The position numbers and the translations under genes were made by a program. DNA of 64,000 nucleotides, from positions 62,001-126,000 of the forward strand of contig NW_026252094.1 of the NCBI RefSeq assembly GCF_025399195.1. The letters are read 5' to 3'. The DNA is from Umbelopsis ramanniana AG (Eukaryota > Mucoromycota > Umbelopsidomycetes > Umbelopsidales > Umbelopsidaceae). Positions 49,284 through 60,273 of this stretch are shown here, in pieces. Within the stretch, counting starts at the first letter, position 1, and each line of letters begins with the position of its first letter. A model generated the notes under the pieces. It did no database searches. It saw only the letters and a list, made by a program, of their open reading frames with translations, and had not been told where the DNA came from.

Positions 49284-51222
49284 ATGGGCTTATTAGAGAA
49301 ACCTAAGCAACAACAGAAACTCCAGGAGTTTCAAGCCATTATTTTGGCAGGTTACGGCAGTAGCAACAGGTAAACACTGGGCCCTTGTTTCGGCTGGCTG
49401 GAATCACACCCGATTGACACAAAATGTATCAGATTGTATCCCATTACCGAAGACGACAACATTCCCAAAGCACTTTTGCCCGTGGCAAATAAGCCTTTGA
49501 TATCCTATACCCTTGATTGGCTTGAGAAAGCAGGAATCACAGGTCGGTTTCTACTGTAATGAACGGGACACACACTGAGAAATTGTTTCGTGACTGACCC
49601 CCTTCTAGACGCATTCGTATTGACCCAGTCTATGGGTAATGCACAGCAAAAAATTGCTGGTTACCTGGCTAGAGGATATCAGGGAAATGTTCATTGCAAT
49701 CTCATTGGTGTGGATGAAGATTTCGGCACAGCAGACGCCATTCGAAGCATCAGCGACAGAATCACTGTAAGGAGAAAGCTTTCGAATCTGTATTGCTTGG
49801 TCTTATTCGCTTACCCTCAACTCAACTTTAGACTGATTTCATTGTCCTTCCGTGCGATCTTCATTGTGAAATGATTCCGCGCGAGTTTTTGGATCATCAC
49901 CGCATCAACAACCCAACTATGACCGGCCTTTTTTATGAACCACCGAAGGGAGAAAAGGGCTCTGGAAAGGAAGACGGTATGCAAAAAGCACCATCTAATG
50001 TGTATTCGACTAGTATACTCATCATGTTGTAGAGCTGGCGCAGTATATCGGTATAGACACGGCTGAATCAAGACTTGTCCATATTGCGGATTGTGACTCA
50101 TCGGAGGACGGAGACTTGTCGCTGCGCATGTCGCTGCTGTGGAGGTCAGTGGTTGGACAAATGATGTCTGCTTGCAGTAACTGGTATACTAAAACGCTCG
50201 TGTCATTTAGATTTCCTCGCGTCAAATTCCATGTCAACTTGTTAGATGCTCACGTATACATCTTCCAGCATTGGGTGTTGGACCTTATCAAGGCAAAGGA
50301 AAAAATATCGAGCATAAGACAGGATCTTGTTCCTTTGATTGTAAAGTGCCAATACCAGCGCAAACTTGTAGAAAACGAGGATATGGGTAAATGTAAGTGC
50401 TCATGCTGTGTTGTCATATCTATGACTGGTGAAGTAACCTTTGTTCCCGACAGATGCTGCCCTAGAAGACCCTTTAGATACAGCTCTTTCACTATCAACT
50501 GTGTACGATGAATTTGACGAAAACCTTTTGAACGAACACGATCCTTACCGATCCAACTTCAAGAGCAATATCAAGGTCAACACCGTTATCTACCGTGATG
50601 GCTATTGCGGCCGTGCCAACACCATTGCCAAATACAGCGAGATGAACAGATTGGTATGTGTGGAGGTTTAGGATAGAGAGGTTAAAAGCGTTTCTAACTT
50701 TAAATTGATACGATACTATAGGCCAGCAAGCAAGGATTGTCAATCAGACGAGTAGCCGAGACGGCAGAAGTAACTCAAAAGTCTCAAATTGGTAACGATT
50801 CCTTGGTTGGCGAGTACACTAAGATTGCAGAGAAGTCATCGGTCAAGCGATCAATTATTGGAGCTCACTGCGTTATTGGAAAGAATGTCAAGATAGCAAA
50901 CTCTATCATCATGGATCACGTTGTCTTGGAAGACTTGTATGTATTCTATCCTCGAATTTTCAACATGTGCTCATGACCAAGTTACTGACAGTAGTTACAT
51001 TACAGTGTCAAACTGGATGGGTGTATTGTATGTAATAACGCCAAGGTATTGGAAGGCTCTTCTTTAACTAAATGCGAGGTTGCTGGAGGTTATATTGTTG
51101 AACGAAAGAGTAAGTAGCGGTTGATTTTGATGAATTGGAAGGGATCTATCACTCACTCTTTTTCGTCTGTTACAGCTGAGGAGAATGGACAGAAGTTGGT
51201 CGGATTCCGAGAGGCGATATAA
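49284..51222 (+). CDS. GCD1: Translation initiation factor eIF2B subunit gamma
   Basis: Subunit of the guanine nucleotide exchange factor that reloads eIF2 with GTP; with epsilon it forms the catalytic sub-complex. Ten exons (49284-49369, 49433-49542, 49609-49766, 49832-49976, 50033-50144, 50211-50386, 50454-50653, 50722-50936, 51006-51109, 51176-51222) give 450 residues. The N-terminal nucleotidyltransferase-like domain shows FQAIILAGYGS, LYPIT and PKALLPVANKPLI. The C-terminal left-handed beta helix has hexapeptide repeats such as SQIGNDSLVGEYTKIAEKS and SIIGAHCVIGKNVKI. The middle linker is acidic. It is gamma rather than epsilon because there is no C-terminal W2 domain. Confidence 0.93.
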
Positions 51223-51376
51223 TTGCTCATAGACATATTGTAAGATATTCGAATATTAATAAAAGACAAAGCATTCCAAAGCGAACAGAAAAAATGGTGA
51301 CTGCCTGGCGGACTGTTGCATACTTTGCTCGGTCTCCTCAAGCTGTGCAACTTGAAACTGGTCGTGAGCAGCAGCT

Positions 51377-52908
51377 ATGAATGACAGAGACGACGGCTCG
51401 TGTGTGTATGGATTAAGGCAGCAGGTACGATTTCGAAACATGTCACGGACGGTCCAATCAACAGCTGTTTGACATGCAGGATTCCAGGCACGATGTCTAG
51501 CTGGCGTTCACAATGAGTCAGATTCTAGTCAATTCCTGGTCGGCACCACCGGCCCTAAGAAGGACAATCACTTGCATCTCCTAGACTTTGATGACTCGAC
51601 CTTCACCTTGCAATCTTCCCTGTATGGACATCCACAGGAAATATGGGATATAGCGACGTGCCCATTCAATGAACATCACTTTTTCACAACCTATAGTAAT
51701 GACGGTAAATGACAGTTGCTATGGCTACTCAGGTCTTGTTTGACGGCGACGTTGATGTAAGTTTTATAGATGGATCTCTTGGTTCTTCGTTGTGGCAAAA
51801 GGACCCCGCAGATCACCAGGAGCAAACCATGTCTTCCAGATCGGACACATCCAAAGATCTCAAGTTGCTGACCACCATACCCACTACTGGCATGCACAAG
51901 TAAGAGAGTGATTTAACATGACGTACGATTGGATAGTATCTGATGGGGAATATGATAGGGTTCTCTGGGCTCCTTGTGGCGAGAAGAGCCGTATAGCCAC
52001 GGTGTCAGATACGTCCATTGCTGTTTATGCTCTGGATGCAGGAAACCATAACGTTGAGGTAAAGTCACCTGCCATGGGCATAATGTGTTGTGCAATTGAA
52101 ATTCACCGATATTGTTACAGAATATTACAACATGGGAAATTGAGAATGGGAAGGAAGCGTCGCCTTGGAGTGTGCACAATGCAATTTGGAGTAGTCATAA
52201 CGATGAGCTGATTGCAACATACGGTTCGACCGTCGCTGGATGGGATGTTCGTTCAAACAAGGCCACATTCGAGAGACAACGGGCACATGCGTCTAATATT
52301 CGTTCTGTCGACTACAATCGTAACAAACCACATCACATTGTAACGGGAGGAGACGACGCTGCGATGCGCATATGGGACACGCGAAACCTCACGTCACCGC
52401 TAATGGAGGTCGTGAACCACACTCACTGGTATGTCGTCTGATGAGCTTCACTGTACATGACCAATCTTTCTCACAATACACGATCTTTTGTTAGGATTCG
52501 CTCGGTTGCATATAATATGGTGCATGATCAGTTGATTCTGTCGTCCGGCTCTGATACCTTGGTCAATTTACAAAGCGCCGTGTCCGTTTCTTCTGCATCC
52601 TACATGGGGAAAACTCTGGACTCAGATGACGACGAAAGTGATTCAAGTATGGATGAACCGAGAGAGTAAGTAGCAAGATACGTTTATCTATTGTTCAGTG
52701 AGACAACGACCTCCCTTTGACTGATGAATTGTTCTTTAGACTTCCTACCGATGGATTAATCAAGACGTACGATCAGCATGAGGATAGCGTTTATTCAGTT
52801 GCCTGGAGCCACTCGGATATATGGGTGTTTGCCTCTCTATCTTATGATGGACGTGTCGTTGTCAACCGTGTACCAACATCAGAAAAGTTCAAAATCTTGG
52901 GCATTTAA
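51377..52908 (+). CDS. EIPR1: EIPR1/TSSC1-like WD40 protein
   Basis: Relatives bind the GARP/EARP tethering complexes in endosome recycling and dense-core vesicle traffic. Exons 51377-51424, 51488-51704, 51770-51899, 51959-52058, 52121-52428, 52495-52665 and 52740-52908 give 380 residues. The start YGLRQQARCL aligns with the human YGLEFQARAL block. WD-type strings follow: [52 protein letters not shown] and [25 protein letters not shown], the family C-terminal hallmark. An apparent frameshift at about 51705 disappears if 51705-51769 is spliced. An acidic Asp/Ser loop lies before the last blade. Confidence 0.88.
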
Positions 52909-53386
52909 TGCAGAAGCGCTTTGTGGTCATTCCTTTACATTTCGATTCTCCCTTTGTTGCAGTTCTATGTATATTCCTGTAATTATGATGCATACCCAAT
53001 CGATCCACCCGAGGTTTTCCATCACGCTCTACTTGTTCCTTGAACGCCAAGTCGTCTTAAAAGCACATTAGAAAGTTGGTTTTCATAGATGCGTTTAAAA
53101 CTGATAAACCTGCTCAAGTGCCTCCCTCCCCCCTTTCTTCTACTTTTTGTAGATCTGCAGTAGGCTCATCCATTATGGTGCGTGGATGCATATAGAATGA
53201 TTGGAAACGATTCAATAGGAGATGTAGCAGCACTTCAATGTAGAAGCACCTTGCTTGAATAATGTACATTAAGTTTCCAAGCTGTACCGATAGGAAGGAC
53301 GGTCTCCTGCTCATCCCTCACTGAGGATACTGACTTCAAACACACTTACAATCTAACAAGGTGAAAGCATGATAAAATAGATTGAT
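52909..53386. other. Convergent 3' regions, EIPR1 / R3HCC1-like
   Basis: About 480 bases between two facing stop codons; only short frames without recognisable content on either strand. Confidence 0.5.
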
Positions 53387-54782
53387 TTATTCATCGAACG
53401 CGGCTGAAACTTCAGTGGCGCGCAGCGTCTCCTGTTCCTTCTTATTCTTTTGCTCATCTGTAGCATGTTAATATGAGTACAGGAATGAAAACCTAGCAAT
53501 GACAGCCAGATCAAAAGACAATTACCTCTTGCGGACTTCAAGACATCTTTTTCCGCTTGTCGCTGTTCTTTCGATCGAGGAGCTCGTACTCCAAGAGCAC
53601 CATGGACCAACCTTCTTGCCACCATATCAGTTGTTGGTGGTCGACGAGGAAGCTGGCCTTGAGAGGTAGCTACATGGTAATAAAAATGATGTAAGAAACG
53701 TTTCCAGCATGTTTTCTCCTCTTGGTCGAAATACTTACATCTCAAAACATTTACGGATCCACTATAGGGACGGATTTTCGCTAATGGGTTACTCACATTA
53801 TCTATGTAGGCTTTCTTCGCTGTTGGATGAAAAAAAAAAGGGTTAATATACGCCATGGTTCATCATGATCTTGTCCATTCTAAGCGGTTCTCCTCATGTT
53901 AACCTACCGGATGAGGGATGCTCGAAAATGATGAGCGCTCTGGTATCCTCCAACCACTTTATCCTGTAGCCTCCGCGCATATTCTCGTATTCACGGAAAA
54001 TGTCGTGCAAATGATGAGTCTTGAAAGCCGGTGGAAAATCGTAACAATCTAAAACTGTGGTTGGTTCTTCGATGACGGGTGCTTCAGCTAGTAGGAGATT
54101 TTTTTTTAATTTTGCAAGAGAAATGGCGTGCCACATGGTATCAATTGATATCGGCATACTTACCAGGTGGGGCAGCAAAGAGATCAATGTGGCTAGATAG
54201 CCTCTTCTTTCTAGCAGTCAATCTCGGTGAATCGTTTTCGTTAGTCTCATAATGATCGTATTCCTTCAATAAATCTTCCCACTCTTCTCGCTGTCCTTCG
54301 TCGGCCTCGTCATAGGGACCACCCGTCGATAGACCGGCCATTGCATTGCCAAGCTTGTCCATATCGCCAACGGATCCTCGGTGATCGGCTTGGAGTATTC
54401 TTGAGCGTCGTTTGTCTTGTACACCATCAGCGTGCTTTGTTGTCGCTGCTATTGAGTGATCGCTTACGGGCATGGATCTATGTTTGTTGGCGCGAGAAGA
54501 TCTCTTTGAGTCATCGGGAGCATAAGTTCTCAATTGAGTTGCATCGAAATCGCGGCCTTTGGGAGATTGCATCTCTGTTTCTTCATCAACAGATACTTCG
54601 GATGGCGCATGAAATTTACCGCGACCTCTTCTGACACTTGATCGGGATACTTCAGGCTGCGACTCTTGATCATCGCGATGGGTCGGGTCACCTGTAGTCT
54701 CTGCTCGTTTATGTACCGGAACGTACATTTTTTGTACAGAGGTACGGCGAGATTTATTCTGCTGTTGCGGTTGCTGGTCCAT
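53387..54782 (-). CDS. R3HCC1/R3HCC1L-like protein
   Basis: Exons 54782-54164, 54087-53908, 53819-53739, 53669-53526 and 53457-53387 give 364 residues. The first about 200 residues are disordered, basic and Ser/Arg-rich, including an RRGRGKF patch. After that an RNA-recognition-like fold is visible: YDFPPAFKTHHLHDIF, then GYRIKWLEDTRALIIFEHP and a KAYIDNVSNPLAKIRPY end, matching the C-terminal region of human R3HCC1L/R3HCC1. This part lacks a clear R3H motif. The function of the family is poorly defined; the RRM-like fold suggests RNA contact or contact with the exon junction complex. The ATG at 54782 is used; an upstream TTG is not. Confidence 0.75.
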
Positions 54783-55878
54783 ACAATAATAAGGAATGAG
54801 AAGGAGGTTATTGACTGGCAAGTCGCATGCAATGAGTGAAGATGGGGGTTTCAGAGAAAAAAGGATAGTCTCAGCAATCCGGTTTTATAACGTCCCAGTA
54901 TTTTTCTCACAGACCTTTTTTTGAAAAGCACACAGAGAAACGATCTAACAGATTGGAAACTACACAATCTCAGTTACTGTACGAAATTCATCCTCTCATT
55001 CGTAATTTCTCATCACCATTATTCTCAACCATCCCCGCGTTCGCCTTTTCCTTCCATGCTATGTCTTGAACTGCCGCACATGCTACCAGCTAACCATGAG
55101 ACTGCGTTTTTTCGCTAACGGGTGATTTCGACAACCCAGCCATCATCAATATTCCATCTTGTGGAAAGAAAACGTCATATCCATTGGGATCAGAAACTGC
55201 TAAGATGATATCATGATTTATTTTTTCATTGCTACGGCATCTATCTATGACTTGGAAGAAGCCAGTTCGGTATATCAGGGACGTAAAACAGACCAATGCA
55301 CAACAAAGTTTGTCTTATGTCGTAGACACGCACGCAACTCACTTAACAGACAAGGACATTCAAACACGCACAAACACCAATTACACACTCGTACCTACCA
55401 CGGTTTTCGTTCTCTACTTCTACTACCAGCCCACTATCTTTCTTTCCCTATCTTTTTTCCAGTGCAGCCGCACCAATCCATTGCCTCCCCTAAGTGAATG
55501 GTGCGGCTGATAGAGAACCGCCATTTTGTTGGGTCTCGCTCGCCCGACGGTAGTCTCGCTGGTAGGTGATGATGAAGGATAGGCGAAGTAGTAGGAAAAG
55601 GAAAAAGAAAGAGTTCTCAAAAAGAGAAACGAAATAAACCGTAGGCACTTCCCCGCGCAAAAATTACTTTGATCTGGTTGTTAGGGTATGATCTCAGCCG
55701 CAAGACAACGTAAAACGTCGAATTGAAGCACCCCTAGTGCCTGGTTTATAGAAGTTCGGTGAAAGAAAAATTGGCTGTACCTGGATGTGCTTGGAGACAT
55801 CGAGCCATGACGAAGAATAATAATAATAGAGTAGAAAGAAGATGGAATGGGATAAGGGTAGGGTAGGGTAGGTGATAC
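54783..55878. other. 1.1 kb intergenic, no gene supported
   Basis: Contains the R3HCC1-like promoter and the 3' region of the sugar transporter. Short frames on both strands are CT- or CA-rich low complexity (55210-55510). A G-rich microrepeat lies at 55856-55872. Confidence 0.5.
55856..55872 (+). repeat. G-rich microrepeat GGGTA x3 + GG
   Basis: Three GGGTA units and a final GG, immediately 3' of the sugar transporter stop (C-rich in its mRNA). It has a telomere-like look but the unit is not TTAGGG. It could form a weak G-quadruplex on the plus strand. Confidence 0.6.
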
Positions 55879-57628
55879 TTACGCATGGAAGATCTCTTCC
55901 ATGGATTCCAAAGTTCTGTTGCGAGTTTCTGGGATAAAGAAGATGACCACCGTCATAACAGCACAGCATGCTCCGAAGAAGAAGTAAGATCCTGAAAGGC
56001 TGTAGTAGAACGGACATGTAAGAAAATGTGGGGGTCCATTCAAATGACTAGGGCATTCAAAACTTACGTGGAAGCCATGAACAACGGCATGCAATAGGTA
56101 ACCAAGATGGAAAATGCCCAGTTAAGACCGTATGCCAAACCAAGACCCTTAGCACGGCAACGCATGTTGAAAATTTCAGCCCTGTGAAGTGATGGTGGTT
56201 AGTGCACATATCCAATACCACGGCATAAATGCAAATATTCACTTACGGATAAACGTAGGAAGCAACGCCCCAGGTAAGAGAGAAGGCGGCCATGAAGATG
56301 AAGATGAAAGCCATGATGGTGTTGCGAGCATTATCATTGGTCATGACAATATCACCCGTGGTATCATCGATGTATGCATAGGCTTGGAACATGGCACCAG
56401 TGATAAACATGCTGATGCCCATAACGACAGAACCGAGGATGAACAAGAACTTGCGACCCCATCTGTCGATGAATATCAAGCTCACAATGGTGGCAAACAG
56501 GGAGACAATACCAGTGCCACCGGAAGCAGCAATGGCGCTAGATACATCACTCAAACCGGCAGCAGCAAAGATGGAAGGTCCATAGTAGAGAATAGCATCA
56601 ATACCGGTGAACGAAGTGGCAATGGCAATGAAGAAAGCAATGAAGGTTCTCTTGCGGTTGCCCTTGTAAAACAATTCCGAGTAAGTTCGTTGACCCATGG
56701 CCTTTTCAGCGTCTAATTCAGTCTTGATTTCATCGAACTCGGCGCGGACGGCAGGATCATCCATTGGAGCCTCTTGAAGTTCAGCAATAACGGCAAGACC
56801 TTCGTCCTCCCGGCCAGTATCGATAAGCCAGCGAGGAGAGAAAGGAAGGAACAAAACAGCGGTACCAAGAACGACACAGATAATGAGCTGAATCAACCAT
56901 GGAGCTCTCCATCCCCAAGCGGTGGTCAAATAGCTGGTGCCGAAAGTAACAAAATATCCTACAACTTGACCAAAGGAACTCATTACAGTGAACAAACTGA
57001 CAAGACGACCACGGATATCCGGGGGAGCAATTTCCGAATGGTACAAAGGAACAGCATTGGTCATCAAACCGTTGCCAAAGCCAGCAACCAATCGACCAGT
57101 GAGCAAAAGACCAAACTTGAAGCCAATGATTTCAAACAAGATGCCCAAAGAAAAGACGTAAGAACCAAGGATAATGGCTCGCTTACGGCCAATGATGTCT
57201 AATGGAACGATTTTTTGCTTAGCACATGGGAAGATAAAAAAAAAGTGGTTCAAAGGGCAAATTCTCCTTACCACAAATAGGACCTGAGGCAAATGCTCCC
57301 AGGGCAGCAGTCATCAACATGAAGGCTACTAACAATCCCTCCAAGTATACGAATTGATCGTCCGAGGCAAGCTCGGGGAATGAGGCTCGGAATGTAGGCA
57401 TGTACAAGATTCCGGCCACAGCACCAGTATCATATCCACAAACAAACTGCAATAAAAAAAAAAAAAGATTAGCCCAGGGGTTCTCACTAAATAGCCTGAT
57501 CATCCAATACGTACACCACCAACAGCAGCCAAGGTAGCAGCGATGTAGACAGACTTGCGCCATCCTTTGTTCTTAGAAGCGTCCAGGATAATGTCCGACG
57601 ACTTGAGAGCTTCAGTTGATCCCGGCAT
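55879..57628 (-). CDS. MFS sugar transporter (hexose transporter-like)
   Basis: Proton-coupled or facilitative sugar transporter of the plasma membrane. Exons 57628-57515, 57446-57272, 57198-56247, 56181-56068 and 55999-55879 give 491 residues with 12 expected membrane spans. Signatures include FVCGYDTGAVAG, the IIGRKRA block after span 2, GRLVAGFGNGL, the span-6 end LPFSPRWL (normally PESPR), FxGIDAILYYGP, DRWGRK and the C-terminal PETRNRTLE. The cytoplasmic loop between spans 6 and 7 is acidic. The Glu-to-Phe change in the PESPR block is the only departure I noticed. The substrate is not predictable. Confidence 0.92.
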
Positions 57629-58423
57629 ATTCGTTTGGATAGAAGAGAGAGGGCGCTCGGATCGGAAGAAGTATTGTGAGCATTTTAAAACAAAAGAAAA
57701 AAAATCCTCAAGCAAACAGTCACCCGCAACCTCCGCCTGCAGCCCTCTACTTTCCTCTTTCTCTGGCACTTCTTTATGTATATGAAAGATAGTTGATCAG
57801 AAATTTGTGATGAATGGCATTATTTCACCATTTAGAAATGTCAATAGTAGCATTATATTGATACAGCAGCATAAGCTGAACATTCTTGAAGCCATTTTTT
57901 TATTTACATCATTGTGCGCTAGGGGTCACACAACAGCAAAAGCTTTTGATTCGCTCCGGAGATTGAGAACATCTTTTGATTTTACGAATGTTCCCGTATG
58001 GCGTGGAGAGGAAGTAGCAGGTGTTGCACGCTACAGCCAACAATATATTTCATGTTCAAACATATGATGTTCTCTGGTTGTCTATAATATGTTGAACACC
58101 TTTACTGTTGAGTATTCTCTGTTCGTCCCTGTAAAAAAAAATTCACAGCCGCTATATCCGATAGAGTCATATCCGCATACATTTTTGTGACTACGACCAG
58201 ATCAGAACATGTATCAAGGACGGATGAAAGATCATATCAAGATGATTGTAACCAGCCGTCCATCTATTGAGGGCTCAAATGAAACACACTAATCCGCTCA
58301 AAAATTTTCTTTAATTAAGGCTAAGTGGTCATAATGTAATTCGTAGCAGCATAGCATAGTAGATATGGAGGTATCATATACCTACGTAGAAGTGAACTAT
58401 TCGACTAAAGAGACAAAGCGTAT
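57629..58423. other. 0.8 kb intergenic between minus-strand genes
   Basis: Holds the sugar transporter promoter and leader (CT/GA-rich near 57640-57780) and the 3' region of the methyltransferase. Nothing else was recognised. Confidence 0.5.
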
Positions 58424-59664
58424 TTACTCTACTTTCTCGGCAACAATGTTCATACCAATGGGGGTGATTTCACCGGAACGGACAGCATGTTCTTCGTCAA
58501 CGATCATCTTCGTCAGAGCTGCTCTTCCTTCTTCAGTATCCTTCAAGCTATTGAGAGACATTGTGTGAGCGACTATTGGGTAACTCATAATAAAGAAAAA
58601 ATTTAAAAAACTTACCCGCAGAAGACATAATGATGATAGATGAAAGGCAAGGTATCAGTCACACGAGTATTGGCATTACCAAAGACATTGACGATGCTTT
58701 CAATAAGCTCTTTCTTCTCTGGTAGGCCATGAGTAGCGTTATAGAAGATATTCCATCTCTCAGTTGCAGGCTTTTTGGGATCACAGAACTCTTTCAATCG
58801 CTGCAATTGTGCTTCAGGGCCGCCATGGCTGTGTCCATGGTCGTGTCCGTGTCCATGATCGTGTGCGTGTCCATGGTTGTGTGCGTGTCCATGGTCGTGT
58901 CCGTGACCATGATGTCCGTGTGCGTGTTCGTGGCCATGGTGTTCGTGACTGTGATGTCCTTGATGTTGTTGCTCTCGCGGATCAGGACCAAAATGACCAG
59001 AAGAGAGGGTCTCGACCGGGTCAATCACGTTGGCAGCCACCAAGGGATCAAAGTGATCAAAGTACCACTGTATAGTGTGTGTAGGTGGGTAGTCACGGAT
59101 GAGTTCCTCAGCAACGATCAGGCCATTGTTCTTGAGTAACTTCCATGCATTTTTGGCAGCCTGTAGAAACAAAATCACGTATTTTCATTAGCAGAATGGA
59201 ATACAACGCATTTTTCCAAGTCATCTACATACCTCATTGATTGGTAGACAGTGGTGGAAAGACTTGGTGAACACAATGACATCGTACGGCGCACTATCCG
59301 AATACTTGTTGAAGTCCGCTTGCTTGAACGTGACGGAGCCTTCAACGAGACCTTCAGACAACTCATTTGCTTTCTTGATAACATTCTCATTGGCGTCAAT
59401 AGCAGTGATCTTGATCTTGGATCCATAATGTGCGCTTAGGATTCTTGAAAAGTGACCAGCGCTGTCATAAGATAAAAGTGTTTAGTAAATATGTGCGAGC
59501 GGGTACCTCCGCGGTTATGAAGAGTGACTACGCTCAACTTACCCGCAGCCAACCTCCAAGGCTCTCAATGGCTCTGAATGACCCTTTGCAAAAAAGTGAG
59601 CGTCCAAAATCCCGGACAGGTAGGTAAGAAAGGCTTGGTTTTCCAAAACGTGAACAGAAGACAT
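58424..59664 (-). CDS. Class I SAM methyltransferase with histidine-rich insert
   Basis: Exons 59664-59543, 59461-59233, 59160-58616 and 58547-58424 give 339 residues. The SAM-binding motif I is EVGCGAGHFS, split by intron 1, followed by an acidic end of strand 2 (ITAIDAN) and a strand-4 region YDVIVFTKSFHHC. The domain continues with AWKLLKNNGLIVAEE. A low-complexity stretch (residues about 183-230) is then inserted, in which about half of the residues are His in an H-x-H pattern with Gly, Asp and Ala. After it the protein resumes with a soluble C-terminal helical part. The SAM-binding motifs look intact. The substrate is unknown; the insert suggests Zn, Ni or Cu binding but that is inference. 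Confidence 0.85.
58822..58968 (-). repeat. Histidine-codon low-complexity repeat
   Basis: In-frame CAT/CAC codons alternate with GGA, GAC, GCA and AAC, giving short imperfect tandem units (catggacacg-like on the coding strand). Near-perfect repetition at DNA level suggests expansion by slippage. It sits inside the methyltransferase coding sequence. Confidence 0.85.
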
Positions 59665-60273
59665 GGTTGTTGTAGTAGTAGTAGATTCGTAAAGACCAGT
59701 GTTGGAATCTGTGAGACTTTAAATACTGTGTGGTAAGAGCTGGGTTTGGGTTTTAATTTACATTAAGCTTCAAGGCTCCTTTTTGCGAGAGGTCGAAAGC
59801 TCGGTGTGCTTTCCTCAGTTTAATTGAATCATCCTCGCTAGTTGAAGGTACACCATCCTGTGTCCTATGCGTTTCTCTCTAAAAATACGATGATCGTTTC
59901 AGTATCCCAGCAGTCTCTTCATAATCACTTAGAGTCTGTTGAGACTCAATGAATGACATTATTTGCCTTTGTTCGGCTACAATGTGACTGGAAATTTTTT
60001 GGGACCAAAAATTTCGCCCAAAAATTTCGACAAAATCTTTTTCAATGATTTGTGTTCGCTGCTTGTTACAAGTAGATCTATGAGCATATATGCACCTTAG
60101 CTTCTTTAAGATGCATATTAAAATAGTGTATCAACTTAATATACCTCAAATCGCCAGTGAATCGTAAGAATAGTTGATTTTTTGGCTGCGGCAAGAATCT
60201 GATAGTACCGACCTGAGAAATTTCTTACCGGATGGTCCGCCGAAAAAAAAAATGACAAATCGCACCGTCTTAC
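59665..60273. other. Divergent promoter region, methyltransferase / SMYD
   Basis: 609 bases between divergent ATGs. A short inverted motif aaaaatttcg recurs near 59990-60035. No gene is supported. Confidence 0.45.

Noticed and set aside
51690-51780. Frameshift/pseudogene in the EIPR1-like gene
   Set aside because: Splicing 51705-51769 (GTAAAT...TATAG) restores the frame and the expected sequence.
54141-54821. Extended N-terminus of the R3HCC1-like protein from 54821
   Set aside because: The upstream codon is TTG; the ATG at 54782 is the first proper start.
55210-55510. Two overlapping plus-strand frames of about 94 codons
   Set aside because: CA/CT-rich low-complexity DNA in the spacer; no splice or family support.
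58822-58968. Possible CRISPR-like or satellite array
   Set aside because: The units are irregular, in frame and code for His-x-His; the host is a eukaryote.
58729-59139. Plus-strand 136-codon Val/Met/Ser-rich frame
   Set aside because: It is the antisense of the methyltransferase His-rich exon and repeats only because of the CAT/CAC codon run.
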